Positions 17,915-25,352 of a DNA stretch of 64,000 nucleotides are shown piece after piece (within the stretch, counting starts at the first letter, position 1; every line of letters starts with the position of its first letter). The DNA is from Alphaproteobacteria bacterium (GTDB taxonomy: Bacteria; Pseudomonadota; Alphaproteobacteria; UBA6615). Position numbers and translations under genes: made by a program. Under the pieces are notes generated by a model that worked only from the letters and a program-made list of their open reading frames with translations, did not search any database and was not told the origin of the DNA. The stretch spans positions 91,830 through 155,829 of the forward strand of contig JAJFJA010000059.1 of assembly GCA_021774445.1 (NCBI GenBank), given 5' to 3'.

Positions 17915-18385
17915 ATGCACCTCACCGTCAAATCCCTAGACTCTAGCGATTCGGCCCGCGCTTTTCCGCTTATCCAGGCACATGATGATCGCTGCACCCT
18001 AGATCAGTGGCAACGCTACGTTTTGGCGCTCGTCGATCCTGATGATCTGCCCGCCGATGCGGCACCCAGCGGCACTTTCGTGGCCACCGATGTCATGGGC
18101 TACATCCACGGCCTTTTCACCTACCGTGTGACCCCACATCTAATTGCCGGGCGCGCGCTGCAGATCGAGCATTTCGTCCCCTTCGAGGGCCTGACCGCCC
18201 CGGGAGTCGCCCGTATCCTGTTGTTGGAAGTCGAGCATCTCGCCCGCCGGCTGGCCTGCCGCAGCGTCGCCATAGACGTCCCGGCCCGCAAGCTCCCGGT
18301 TGCCGAGCCGACCCATCCGGCGCTACCGCTGCTCGACGCCGCCGGCCATCGCCTCGACACCGCACGCCTCGTTCGGGCACTCTAG
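17915..18385 (+). CDS. Hypothetical protein, possibly GNAT-like fold (156 aa)
   Basis: 156 residues, no signal peptide or membrane segment. The layout (HLTVKSLDSSDSARAFPLIQ, then GTFVATDVMGYIHGLFTYRV, and LLLEVEHLARRLACRSVAID) resembles an acetyltransferase-like alpha/beta fold. No clear acetyl-CoA loop is present. It is transcribed toward the fnr-type gene 62 bases downstream and away from the usp operon, behind its own FNR box. Function unknown. Confidence 0.65.
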   Translation: MHLTVKSLDSSDSARAFPLIQAHDDRCTLDQWQRYVLALVDPDDLPADAAPSGTFVATDVMGYIHGLFTYRVTPHLIAGRALQIEHFVPFEGLTAPGVARILLLEVEHLARRLACRSVAIDVPARKLPVAEPTHPALPLLDAAGHRLDTARLVRAL

Positions 18386-18411
18386 TCACCTCGCGTTGGT
18401 TGCAGTACCCT

Positions 18412-18444
18412 ACCTGTCCAATAGAGTAGGCGAACAGGACAGGT
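18412..18444 (+). promoter_or_regulatory. Inverted repeat enclosing the fnrL ribosome-binding site
   Basis: Perfect 8-bp arms ACCTGTCC (18412-18419) and GGACAGGT (18437-18444), 17-base loop, ending 3 bases before the ATG. The right arm contains the AGGACAGG that would serve as the Shine-Dalgarno sequence. The hairpin could block ribosome access, or the repeat could be an operator. Confidence 0.5.
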
Positions 18445-18447
18445 TGA

Positions 18448-19158
18448 ATGGTGGTCGTTCGAGCCCCGGGCAGCGTCTGCGAGACTTGCGACATTCGCGA
18501 GACGGCGATTTGCGGCGTGCTCAACCCGGACGAGTTACCCCGCCTGAATGCCATCGTTGCCGCCCAGAATGTCGCCCCCCAGCAGGCTGTCTTCTTCGAA
18601 GGCGACCCGGCCGATACCTTGTACAATGTCACCCGCGGTTGCGTGCGGCTGTCCAAGATGCTGGCCGACGGGCGGCGCCAGGTAACCGGTTTCCTGCTGC
18701 CCGGTGATTTCCTTGGCCTCGCCTATTACGAGAGTTACGCCTATACCGCAGAGGCTGTCGATGCCGTCCGCCTCTGCGTATTCCCCCGCGAAAAGTTCCA
18801 GGCCCTGCTCACGGAGTTTCCGCAGTTCGAACGCCGACTGCTCAGCCGCGCGTCCAACGAACTCGCCTCGGCGCAGGACCAGTTGCTGCTGCTCGGCCGC
18901 AAGGGGGCCAAGGAAAAACTGGCGTCTTTCCTACTGCTGCTGGGTCGTCGCGCCAGGTTGCGTGGCACCGTCGACGGCGCGTTGGACCTGCCCATGACCC
19001 GCAACGATATTGCCGACTATATTGGCCTCACCACCGAGACGGTCAGCCGCACGTTCACTAAACTGGTCGACGAAGCCGTTCTTGAACTGCCGTCTCCGCA
19101 ACATGTGTTGATCAAGCGGCCCGAGGTCCTTGAGGATCTCGCCGGCGAGTTTCACTAG
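18448..19158 (+). CDS. fnrL: FNR-type oxygen-sensing transcription regulator (FnrL/FixK group)
   Basis: Crp/FNR-family regulator of 236 residues. N-terminal cysteines 11, 14 and 22 (C-X2-C-X7-C) and Cys110 (in RLCVFP) match the four [4Fe-4S] ligands of FNR proteins, so it should sense oxygen. The cyclic-nucleotide-type beta-roll spans about 25-135. The winged helix has MTRNDIADYIGLTTETVSR, whose recognition helix with E-T-V-S-R reads TTGAT half sites. This fits the FNR boxes 600 bases upstream. The N terminus is unusually short before the first Cys. Confidence 0.92.
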   Translation: MVVVRAPGSVCETCDIRETAICGVLNPDELPRLNAIVAAQNVAPQQAVFFEGDPADTLYNVTRGCVRLSKMLADGRRQVTGFLLPGDFLGLAYYESYAYTAEAVDAVRLCVFPREKFQALLTEFPQFERRLLSRASNELASAQDQLLLLGRKGAKEKLASFLLLLGRRARLRGTVDGALDLPMTRNDIADYIGLTTETVSRTFTKLVDEAVLELPSPQHVLIKRPEVLEDLAGEFH

Positions 19159-19397
19159 CGCGCCGGCCCCGGCTTCGTTCGCGCCCGAGTCAGGGCACTC
19201 ATATGCGCCTCCACCAATGCCCGGGCCTCGTCGTTCGGCCGGACAATATCAAGATACGCGCCCGCGTCCTGGCTCCCCGCCGCCGCGCTCGACCGACAGG
19301 GCGGCGCCGCGAGGGCAATTTCTGTACCGGAGACGAAGTCGAAGAATCGGTTACAGAGCATTTTCTGAACCTCTGAGATCTCGAGCCATGGCATCAT
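19155..19397 (-). CDS. Possible small protein (80 aa), unsupported by family
   Basis: Open frame beginning MMPWLEISEVQKMLCNRFFD and ending 4 bases inside the convergent fnrL stop. No good ribosome-binding site, no recognised domain. Placed directly after the TetR gene on the same strand, so it may be a short second cistron. Reported with low confidence because the gap would otherwise be empty. Confidence 0.25.
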   Translation of the reverse strand: MMPWLEISEVQKMLCNRFFDFVSGTEIALAAPPCRSSAAAGSQDAGAYLDIVRPNDEARALVEAHMSALTRARTKPGPAR

Positions 19398-19425
19398 CCC
19401 ATGGCGGCCGCGATCGCGCCTTGAT

Positions 19426-20010
19426 CTATGTCGGGCCCCCGCCGCTCGGACCGAGATTGGCCGCCAGCAGGATTTCCGCGGCCGCGCGCCCATGACGCGC
19501 GGCATCCTCCTGGCGCGCCACATGGGACATGCAGATCGCCCCTTCTATCAGCAAAGTAAGTTGATTCGCCAACCCCGCCGGGTCTTTGGCCCCGGCCGCC
19601 GCGCACAGCTCCTGCACATAGCGCACCATGAGGATCTTGTGCTCCGCGCTGGCGCCATGGATCGGGTGGCTGCAATCGCTGAATTCCGCCGCCGCATTGA
19701 TGAACATGCAGCCATTGTAACCCGGCTGCGCGAACCACTCTGCCAACACATCGAACAACACCGCCAGCCGCCCGCGCGGACTGTCCGCCAGCGCTTCGAC
19801 CCGGCGCATGAACCAATTGCGGAAATGCTCGTCGCGCCGCCGCAGCGCCGCCAGGATCAATTCGTCCTTCGATTTGAAATGCTTATACAGCGTCATCTTG
19901 GCGACGCCGGATTCGGCCAGCAATTTGTCGATGCCGGTAGCATGAAAACCATGCTCGTAGAACAGTTCGAGCGCCTTGTCGATCAGATGATCCCGTCGTG
20001 CCGAGGCCAT
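19426..20010 (-). CDS. TetR family transcriptional regulator
   Basis: 194-residue one-component regulator. The DNA-binding domain is typical (ALELFYEHGFHATGIDKLLA, then VAKMTLYKHFKSKDELI, residues 10-55). The ligand domain contains two cysteines (NGCMF, FSDCSH) that might act as redox or electrophile sensors, as in NemR-like proteins (inference). It diverges from the 20210-23094 gene run, across a gap holding a 24-bp palindrome. A TTGTAG-17-CATATT promoter fits its own strand. Confidence 0.9.
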   Translation of the reverse strand: MASARRDHLIDKALELFYEHGFHATGIDKLLAESGVAKMTLYKHFKSKDELILAALRRRDEHFRNWFMRRVEALADSPRGRLAVLFDVLAEWFAQPGYNGCMFINAAAEFSDCSHPIHGASAEHKILMVRYVQELCAAAGAKDPAGLANQLTLLIEGAICMSHVARQEDAARHGRAAAEILLAANLGPSGGGPT

Positions 20011-20143
20011 TGCGTCTCCAGTGCTATACGAACCTGTCTGTTTAATATGGCCGGACCTCGCACTTCCTACAAGGTATTTTCCCCTTAATACCCAAGGCTA
20101 TAGCCCAGAATCCGCTGTGTATCACGGAGGCGTGATGAGAAAA

Positions 20144-20167
20144 AACAGACAGACCGGTCTATGTGTT
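20144..20167. promoter_or_regulatory. Likely TetR operator
   Basis: 24-bp palindrome with 10 of 12 symmetric pairs, centred on AGACCGGTCT (20151-20160). A further inverted copy of the half-site core AACAGACAG lies near the regulator start (about 20030-20038). Its position between the divergent genes fits autoregulation plus control of the + strand run. Confidence 0.6.
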
Positions 20168-20209
20168 AATCACGCCCACAGAAACCGGGGCAGAAACAGG
20201 GAACGAAAA

Positions 20210-20389
20210 ATGACCGCCACCCATCCTTCCGACTGCGGCCCTGCCATCGCCGAACTACGCCGCGCCCCGCGGACGGCCGACTGGCCCGTTAAGCTTACCG
20301 AGATCGCCGTCGCGATCCTCGGCGCCATCGGCCTCTATGCCATCGCCTTGCTCGCGCTGTTGACCGCTCAGGGCATCGTCTCCTTCTAG
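20210..20389 (+). CDS. Small single-helix membrane protein (59 aa)
   Basis: 59 residues: a soluble N-terminal half rich in Ala/Arg/Pro and a C-terminal hydrophobic helix (IAVAILGAIGLYAIALLALL, about 31-50). The ATG follows AGGGAACG. First gene of the run that the TetR regulator probably controls. No family recognised. Confidence 0.6.
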   Translation: MTATHPSDCGPAIAELRRAPRTADWPVKLTEIAVAILGAIGLYAIALLALLTAQGIVSF

Positions 20390-20416
20390 CGTCACTCGGA
20401 AATCGGAGAACGGACC

Positions 20417-20755
20417 ATGTGGGAACACACCAACATCAGCCGCCTGCGTCACGCCATCAACGCGGTGCTTTTCATCGCCATATTGGCGCTCGGCTTTTCC
20501 GTCTTCAGCCTCTCGGCCACCGCCCAGCAAAGCTGCGGCACCCATGGCGATGTGGTTGCCTTGCTCGGCAAGACCTATGCCGAATCACAGGTCGCCCTCG
20601 GCCTCAGCACCAACGGCGTCGTCATCGAAGTGTTCAGCGCCGACCAGGGCACCACCTGGACCATCCTGGCCACCCGGGCCGACGGCACGACCTGCGTACT
20701 GTCCTCCGGGGAGCAATGGATACCCGTCATCACCCGCACCGGCAACCCTGCCTGA
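20417..20755 (+). CDS. Secreted hypothetical protein (112 aa)
   Basis: Exported protein with a signal peptide (AVLFIAILALGFSVFSLSAT ending ATAQQ) and a mature domain of about 75 residues holding two cysteines (SCGTHG, TTCVLS) likely to form a disulfide. The domain has the alternating pattern of a small beta-rich fold (GVVIEVFSADQGTTWTILAT). Comparable small exported proteins are common in alphaproteobacteria without assigned function. Confidence 0.65.
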   Translation: MWEHTNISRLRHAINAVLFIAILALGFSVFSLSATAQQSCGTHGDVVALLGKTYAESQVALGLSTNGVVIEVFSADQGTTWTILATRADGTTCVLSSGEQWIPVITRTGNPA

Positions 20756-20791
20756 CGACCCCACCCACAGCCTATTAGGAGCGACCAGCCC

Positions 20792-21457
20792 ATGCCGCCA
20801 AAGCCCGGATTTCGCCTCGGCATCTATGTTTTCAAGGAAGCCGAAATCGTCGATTACGCTGCCCCCCATGGTGTCTTCTCGGTCGCCCGCCGCCTTGATC
20901 CGTCCCTCGAGGCTTTCTTGATCGCCGAAGCCCAGCGCCCCGTCCAGACCCAAGCCGGCTTCACCGTTCTGCCGAACTACGCCTTTGCCGACCGCCCGGA
21001 GATGGACGCCTTTCTCATCCCCGGCGGTTTCGGCACCCGTCAGGAAACCTACAATCCGGTTCTTCACCGTTTCATCCGCGAACTGCCCGAGCGCACCCTG
21101 CTCACCAGCGTCTGCACCGGCAGTTGGATCTACGGCCAAATGGGTCTGCTCGACGGCCTGCCCGCCACCAACCGCAAGGAGCCCGATCGCCTCGAGGCGT
21201 CCGGCATGGGCCAGATCCCCATCGACCGCCTCGCCGACATCGCCCCCAAGGCGCAAATCTCCCGCGCCCGGATCGTCGATGCCGGCCGCGTCATCACCGC
21301 CGGCGGCATCGCCAGCGGCATGGAGATGGGCTTCTATCTGCTCGAACGCGCCGGCTACGAAAACGATTTCATCCGCGACGTCGCCCGTATCATGGAATAT
21401 GAAGCGGCTTACGACCTCTACCGCGACGATCGCCTCATTGCGCCCCCCGCCGCCTAG
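20792..21457 (+). CDS. DJ-1/PfpI family protein
   Basis: 221-residue class I glutamine-amidotransferase-like protein. The nucleophile elbow SVCTGSW (Cys about 110) and the Gly/Pro-rich IPGGFGTRQE (acidic partner region) are visible. The architecture resembles isocyanide hydratase and the sensor domains of AraC-type regulators without their helix-turn-helix. Members act as hydratases, glyoxalases or chaperones; which applies here cannot be told. It precedes the FMN split-barrel gene by 17 bases. Confidence 0.85.
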   Translation: MPPKPGFRLGIYVFKEAEIVDYAAPHGVFSVARRLDPSLEAFLIAEAQRPVQTQAGFTVLPNYAFADRPEMDAFLIPGGFGTRQETYNPVLHRFIRELPERTLLTSVCTGSWIYGQMGLLDGLPATNRKEPDRLEASGMGQIPIDRLADIAPKAQISRARIVDAGRVITAGGIASGMEMGFYLLERAGYENDFIRDVARIMEYEAAYDLYRDDRLIAPPAA

Positions 21458-21474
21458 GGAACAAGAAACCACCG

Positions 21475-22080
21475 ATGACCAAACCCGTCAGCGATGTCGC
21501 TTTTACCCCGGCGGTGAAGGCGGCCCAGGAACGTTTCGGCTCCCGCGCCGGCTACGCCAGGATGGCACAGAAGGGCGGCTGGCGGCACACCATCACGCCG
21601 GACCTCGCCGCGTTCCTGGCCCAGCGGGACTCCCTCTATCTGGCCACCGCCGCCGCCGACGGCCAACCCTACATCCAGCATCGCGGCGGCCCGCCCGGTT
21701 TTCTCAGGCCCCTCGACGACCACACTCTCGCCTTCGCCGATTTCTCCGGCAATCGCCAATACATCAGCTACGGCAACCTGTCGGAGAACGACCGCGCCTT
21801 CATCTTCGTCATGGACTACGCCAACCGCCAGCGCATCAAGCTCTGGGGCCACGCCCGCATGGTCGACGACGATCCTGCATTGCTCGCCAAGCTGGCCGAC
21901 CCGGACTATGCCGGCAAGCCGGAGCGCGCTTTGGTCTTTCATCTCGAGGCCTGGGACAGCAACTGCCCGCAGCACATCCCCCGTCTCTACAGCGAGCACG
22001 ACGTCGCTCTCGCCCTGTCGAAACAAAGCCGCATGATTGAGCAGCTCCAGGCCGAACTCGCCAAGCTGCGCGGCGACTAG
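21475..22080 (+). CDS. Pyridoxamine 5'-phosphate oxidase family FMN-binding protein
   Basis: 201-residue split-barrel flavoprotein-like protein. RDSLYLATAAADGQPYIQHR and the RQYISYGNLSENDRAFIF segment are characteristic of this branch, often annotated as pyridoxamine-phosphate oxidase-like but unlikely to be PdxH. The C-terminal helix (SRMIEQLQAELAKL) may be a coiled coil. Adjacent to DJ-1/PfpI and under the TetR site, suggesting an electrophile or xenobiotic response (inference). Confidence 0.85.
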   Translation: MTKPVSDVAFTPAVKAAQERFGSRAGYARMAQKGGWRHTITPDLAAFLAQRDSLYLATAAADGQPYIQHRGGPPGFLRPLDDHTLAFADFSGNRQYISYGNLSENDRAFIFVMDYANRQRIKLWGHARMVDDDPALLAKLADPDYAGKPERALVFHLEAWDSNCPQHIPRLYSEHDVALALSKQSRMIEQLQAELAKLRGD

Positions 22081-22155
22081 GCGCGGGCACACCGCTCGAC
22101 AAGCGAGTTATGCGCCTTGCTGCCCCGGCGTGGCTCATGAGATTATGGTCGCAAG

Positions 22156-23094
22156 ATGCCGTCCACCCGCTCCTTACGCACCGTTCTGCTCACCGCGCCG
22201 CCTAATCTTCAGGGCATCGGCTGGATGGTCCTGAGCGGCCTGTTTTTCGTCCTGGTGACCGGCGCCGTGCGCCATCTCGCCGGCGACATGAACCCGATGC
22301 AGGCGGCGTTCCTGCGCTACTTCATCGGGCTCCTTCTCGTTCTGCCGCTGATCCTGCGGGCCCGTCCGGTGCGCCTGGCGCCGCCGCGCCTCGGTTATCA
22401 TGCCTTGCGGGGGCTGCTGCACGGCATCGGCGTGCTGCTCTGGTTTTTCGCCATGTCGCGCATTCCCATCGCCCAGGTCACGGCGCTGGGCTTCACCGCC
22501 CCGGTGTTCGCCACCATCCTCGCCGCCCTGCTGCTCGGCGAGACCCTGCGTCTGCGCCGCCTGACCGCGGTCTTGGTCGGCCTCGCCGGCGCCATCATCA
22601 TCCTGCGGCCCGGCGTCGACGCCATCGATATCGGCGCCATCGCCATGCTCGGCACCGCGCCGCTGTTCGCCATCTCCATCATCATGGCGAAGAAGCTCAC
22701 CGAGACCGAGAGCAACCCGACCATCGTCGGCTATCTTTCCGTGTTCGTGACTTTGACCCTGCTGCCGCCCGCCCTGCTGGTCTGGCGCACCCCGACCCTG
22801 GTCGAAATCGGCTGGCTGACCTTCACCGCCGTCGCCGCCACCCTGGGCCATTTCGCCATGACCCAGGCCTTCCGCCGCACCGAGATCACCGTCACCCAGC
22901 CTTTCTCTTTCCTGCAACTGGTCTGGGCCACCCTGCTCGGCCTTTACGTCTTCGGCGAGCAACCCGACATCTGGACCTGGATCGGCGGCGGCGTCATCGT
23001 CGCCAGCGCCACCTACATCGCCCACCGCGAAACCATGGCCCGCCGCCGCTCGCGCGCGCCGGTGAGCCCACCGACGCCCCCCAACAACCCTTGA
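22156..23094 (+). CDS. EamA/DMT-family transporter
   Basis: 312-residue inner-membrane transporter of the drug/metabolite superfamily with about ten helices in two EamA repeats (about 20-150 and 160-290). GLSGLFFVLVTG-like helix 1 and FTAPVFATILAALLLGETLR end repeat 1; QPFSFLQLVWATLLGLYVFG ends repeat 2. Substrate unknown. Last gene before the tRNA-associated accessory region. Confidence 0.88.
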   Translation: MPSTRSLRTVLLTAPPNLQGIGWMVLSGLFFVLVTGAVRHLAGDMNPMQAAFLRYFIGLLLVLPLILRARPVRLAPPRLGYHALRGLLHGIGVLLWFFAMSRIPIAQVTALGFTAPVFATILAALLLGETLRLRRLTAVLVGLAGAIIILRPGVDAIDIGAIAMLGTAPLFAISIIMAKKLTETESNPTIVGYLSVFVTLTLLPPALLVWRTPTLVEIGWLTFTAVAATLGHFAMTQAFRRTEITVTQPFSFLQLVWATLLGLYVFGEQPDIWTWIGGGVIVASATYIAHRETMARRRSRAPVSPPTPPNNP

Positions 23095-23130
23095 GCCCAA
23101 CCACCACATCGCGCTATCAACGCAAAGCAA

Positions 23131-23171
23131 GCGCCCGTAGCTCAGCCGGATAGAGCACTTGATTCCTAATC
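23131..23171 (+). pseudogene. 5' fragment of tRNA-Arg (CCT), left direct repeat
   Basis: 41 bases identical to the 5' end of the complete tRNA-Arg at 23640, covering acceptor strand, D-arm and the anticodon loop. The next base departs from the tRNA sequence, so no functional tRNA can form. With 23640-23680 it makes a direct repeat around a 468-bp segment, as expected for a site-specific insertion into the tRNA gene or its remnant. Confidence 0.8.
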
Positions 23172-23639
23172 CCAGGACCTGCGGGGGCTAAGCTTTTGTG
23201 GTATTGGTGACTTTGATGCGAAGACCGCCGCGCGGACCGTCTCTGAGGACCGTGACGGAGGGGTAGGAGCTGGTAGCCACACAGCAGGATTCGATCCCCG
23301 GTCCTGGCGACCTGCTTGGGACATAGCTGAAACAACTGTTAATCTTAGCGTATTAGTATTGTTCACGGACCGTGAAGAGAACCGTGATGGAGGAACCATT
23401 GCCTAATCCTACCGCCATACGAGAACTACTAGTCCCGCTCGATAAGTTCGAGAAGGAAATCAATGAGTTGCCCGACAGTCGGCGCGCTCAATTTATTGGC
23501 ATTGCGCTTAGATCAACGGCCCTCGCGATCAGACTGGACAAACCTAGCAATGATCTACGGGGGCTATTCGAAACCCAGTTTGGCATGATGAAGGATTGTC
23601 TTGACGCATGGAGTGCAGAGGACGGATTCTGAGGAAATA
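23172..23639 (+). mobile_element. 468-bp insert bounded by tRNA repeats (remnant)
   Basis: Segment between the two 41-bp tRNA-Arg repeats. It contains an inverted repeat CCAGGACC (23172-23179) / GGTCCTGG (23300-23307), a perfect palindrome TTCACGG-A-CCGTGAA (23362-23376), a related GGACCGT-containing repeat at 23234 and 23367, and one small reading frame. No integrase gene is present, so it is either a deletion remnant or a small non-autonomous element. Confidence 0.45.
23387..23632 (+). CDS. Small hypothetical protein inside the tRNA-flanked insert (81 aa)
   Basis: Acidic, helical protein beginning MEEPLPNPTAIRELLVPLDK. No family recognised. A GTG five codons upstream is an alternative start and would overlap the TTCACGG palindrome. 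Ribosome-binding site weak. Base composition is lower in GC than the neighbouring chromosomal genes, consistent with acquisition. It ends 7 bases before the complete tRNA. Confidence 0.5.
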   Translation: MEEPLPNPTAIRELLVPLDKFEKEINELPDSRRAQFIGIALRSTALAIRLDKPSNDLRGLFETQFGMMKDCLDAWSAEDGF

Positions 23640-23716
23640 GCGCCCGTAGCTCAGCCGGATAGAGCACTTGATTCCTAATCAAGGGGTCGCAGGTTCGAGT
23701 CCTGCCGGGCGCGCCA
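23640..23716 (+). tRNA. tRNA-Arg (anticodon CCT)
   Basis: Complete cloverleaf. Acceptor GCGCCCG pairs with CGGGCGC. The anticodon stem CTTGA/TCAAG encloses the loop TTCCTAA, giving anticodon CCT (reads AGG). The T-arm is GCAGG-TTCGAGT-CCTGC. The 3' CCA is encoded (23714-23716). The first 41 bases are repeated at 23131. Confidence 0.95.
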
Positions 23717-23801
23717 ACGCTCATCAGGCATATGCTGGGCCAACCTCCTACATCTATTGGTAGACCTCGATCTACCTGTACCAATCTAAAGGAGCAGGAA
23801 A

Positions 23802-24419
23802 TTGGCTCTCCCAAAGTCGTACCTGACCAGCGTCAAGAACCTGGCCGCCATTCTTGATGCAATCAAGGTTGCCCAAGCACCCGAGAAGTTCACATTGCGC
23901 TTCCTCCAGTCGCTTGAGTTCAAGTCAACCACCGACCGGTTGATTGTTGGTGTTTTAAAGGCTATGCGGTTCGTGGACACAGATGGAAAGCCGACAGATC
24001 GATACTATCGCTATTTGGATCAGACACAGTCGGCCATTGTGCTAGCAGAGGGAATTAGGGAGGGGTATTCCGACATATTCCAAGTTGACAAGAATGCTCA
24101 TAACCTCACTCAAAAAGTAGTGGTCAACAAATTCAAGACGTTGACGCAGGGGCAATATTCGGACGGTGTTCTTGAGAATATGGGTCGGACGTTTGTTTCG
24201 CTCTGCAAACTAGCTGACTTCAAATCAAAACCCGCTGTTCAACCAGAAGCCACAGGTGATGAAGCGCCCAAGGGGGAAGAGGGTGACAAGCCGCCCTTGC
24301 CTAAGGACAAGGTGTCGCTTGGTGGGCTACACTACAACATTCAGATCATCCTGCCGGAGTCGCGAGATCCGAAGGTTTACGACGCGCTGTTCCGAAGTCT
24401 GAAGGAGCATCTGCTGTGA
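23802..24419 (+). CDS. DUF5343 family protein
   Basis: 205-residue protein of the DUF5343 family: N-terminal winged-helix-like region ALPKSYLTSVKNLAAILDAI, FKSTTDRLIVGVLKAMRFVD, and the C-terminal LHYNIQIILPESRDPKVYDALFR. TTG start behind AAAGGAG at seven bases. A Pro/Glu/Lys linker (about 145-165) separates the two parts. The stop overlaps the next start as GTGA, so it is co-translated with the HEPN protein. DUF5343 has no proven function; the pairing suggests a neutralising or targeting partner (inference). Confidence 0.85.
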   Translation: MALPKSYLTSVKNLAAILDAIKVAQAPEKFTLRFLQSLEFKSTTDRLIVGVLKAMRFVDTDGKPTDRYYRYLDQTQSAIVLAEGIREGYSDIFQVDKNAHNLTQKVVVNKFKTLTQGQYSDGVLENMGRTFVSLCKLADFKSKPAVQPEATGDEAPKGEEGDKPPLPKDKVSLGGLHYNIQIILPESRDPKVYDALFRSLKEHLL

Positions 24420-25000
24420 CATCGGAAGCCGATCGTGTCTACACGTTCGTGTACCGAGGCCAGCTTGCAGAAGAAGCCTTGGATCGCGAGGGTCGGCAGA
24501 CCTATCGTCGGGCTGATGTGGACCATGAACAGATTGCTGAGATGCTGACAATCGAGGCCCTTGACGAGGGCCACGTTGAGAACGCACGGGCTATGGCGAC
24601 CGTCTACACGGCCGTTGCAGCATTCGAGAACTCGGTGCGGGAGATGATCTCGAAGACATTGATGGAGAGCGTCGGAGAGAACTGGTGGGTCGAATGCGTC
24701 TCGGAGAGAGTCAGGAACCAGGCCAAGAAGCGCGTGGAGGACGAGGCGAAGGTACGCTGGCATGGGCAGCGCGGCGATGACCCAATCCAATTCACCATGC
24801 TTCCCAACCTCATGAACATCATACGCAACAACCAAGAGCATTTTGCTCCGTTCATTCACGACTTCGAATGGGCCGCTGGAATTTTCGACGTCATTGATAG
24901 GTCCAGGAATGTGATCATGCACAGTGGCACGCTGCACAATAGGGATGTTGCTAGGCTCGGTATGTATATTCGCGATTGGACAAGCCAGGTGGCAACCTGA
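24416..25000 (+). CDS. Swt1-like HEPN-domain protein, putative RNase toxin or effector
   Basis: 194 residues. The C-terminal helical domain carries the HEPN catalytic motif R164-N165-X3-H169 (RNVIMH, an RX4H), preceded by FDVIDRS and followed by the LGMYIRDW end typical of Swt1-type HEPN proteins. HEPN proteins with this motif are usually metal-independent RNases used in toxin-antitoxin, abortive-infection or defence systems. GTG start overlapping the DUF5343 stop. The pair sits just after the tRNA integration site, as acquired defence genes often do. Confidence 0.85.
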   Translation: MTSEADRVYTFVYRGQLAEEALDREGRQTYRRADVDHEQIAEMLTIEALDEGHVENARAMATVYTAVAAFENSVREMISKTLMESVGENWWVECVSERVRNQAKKRVEDEAKVRWHGQRGDDPIQFTMLPNLMNIIRNNQEHFAPFIHDFEWAAGIFDVIDRSRNVIMHSGTLHNRDVARLGMYIRDWTSQVAT

Positions 25001-25073
25001 TCTAGCCAGGGCCTCTCTGATTTGGAAAGTAATAGCCCCGCCCGGCGACTGGCGGGGTCATTGGTAGGTCAGG

Positions 25074-25352
25074 CTAGAACGGCGGCCTCGGCTCCAGTGG
25101 GCCGGCCAGACCTTCGGTGTTCAGGCCCAGCGCCGCCGCGAACCGGGCGTCGGCCACCTGTTGTTGCATTTCAAGGTATTGCAGATGGATGTCGGCATCC
25201 GCCCGAATGTTGTCCAAGTTGACAGCGACCTGCTTGGCCCTCAGGCACGCAATCCCGCGCGGAACTAAAGAGGGAGCGGTTTTAAGCGCGGCGCGGCTGT
25301 CCACACAGCGGCGCAGTCGCCATAGCTTGTGCCGGCGGGTCTCGCGGGTCAT
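25074..25352 (-). CDS. Hypothetical protein, fourth of a coupled set (92 aa)
   Basis: Starts MTRETRRHKLWRLRRCVDSR, basic N terminus, then a helical stretch (NIRADADIHLQYLEMQQQVA). ATGA overlap with the gene before it. Not recognised. Size and packing resemble small phage accessory genes, but no phage structural or replication gene lies nearby. Confidence 0.5.
   Translation of the reverse strand: MTRETRRHKLWRLRRCVDSRAALKTAPSLVPRGIACLRAKQVAVNLDNIRADADIHLQYLEMQQQVADARFAAALGLNTEGLAGPLEPRPPF

Noticed and set aside
22174..23130. Minus-strand frame opposite the EamA transporter
   Set aside because: Gly/Asp/Gln-rich translation with no hydrophobic pattern; the + strand frame encodes a typical ten-helix transporter.
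23281..23330. tRNA-like 3' end (GGATTCGATCCCCGG) inside the insert
   Set aside because: No matching acceptor or anticodon arm upstream apart from the 41-bp fragment, and the stems do not pair into a cloverleaf.
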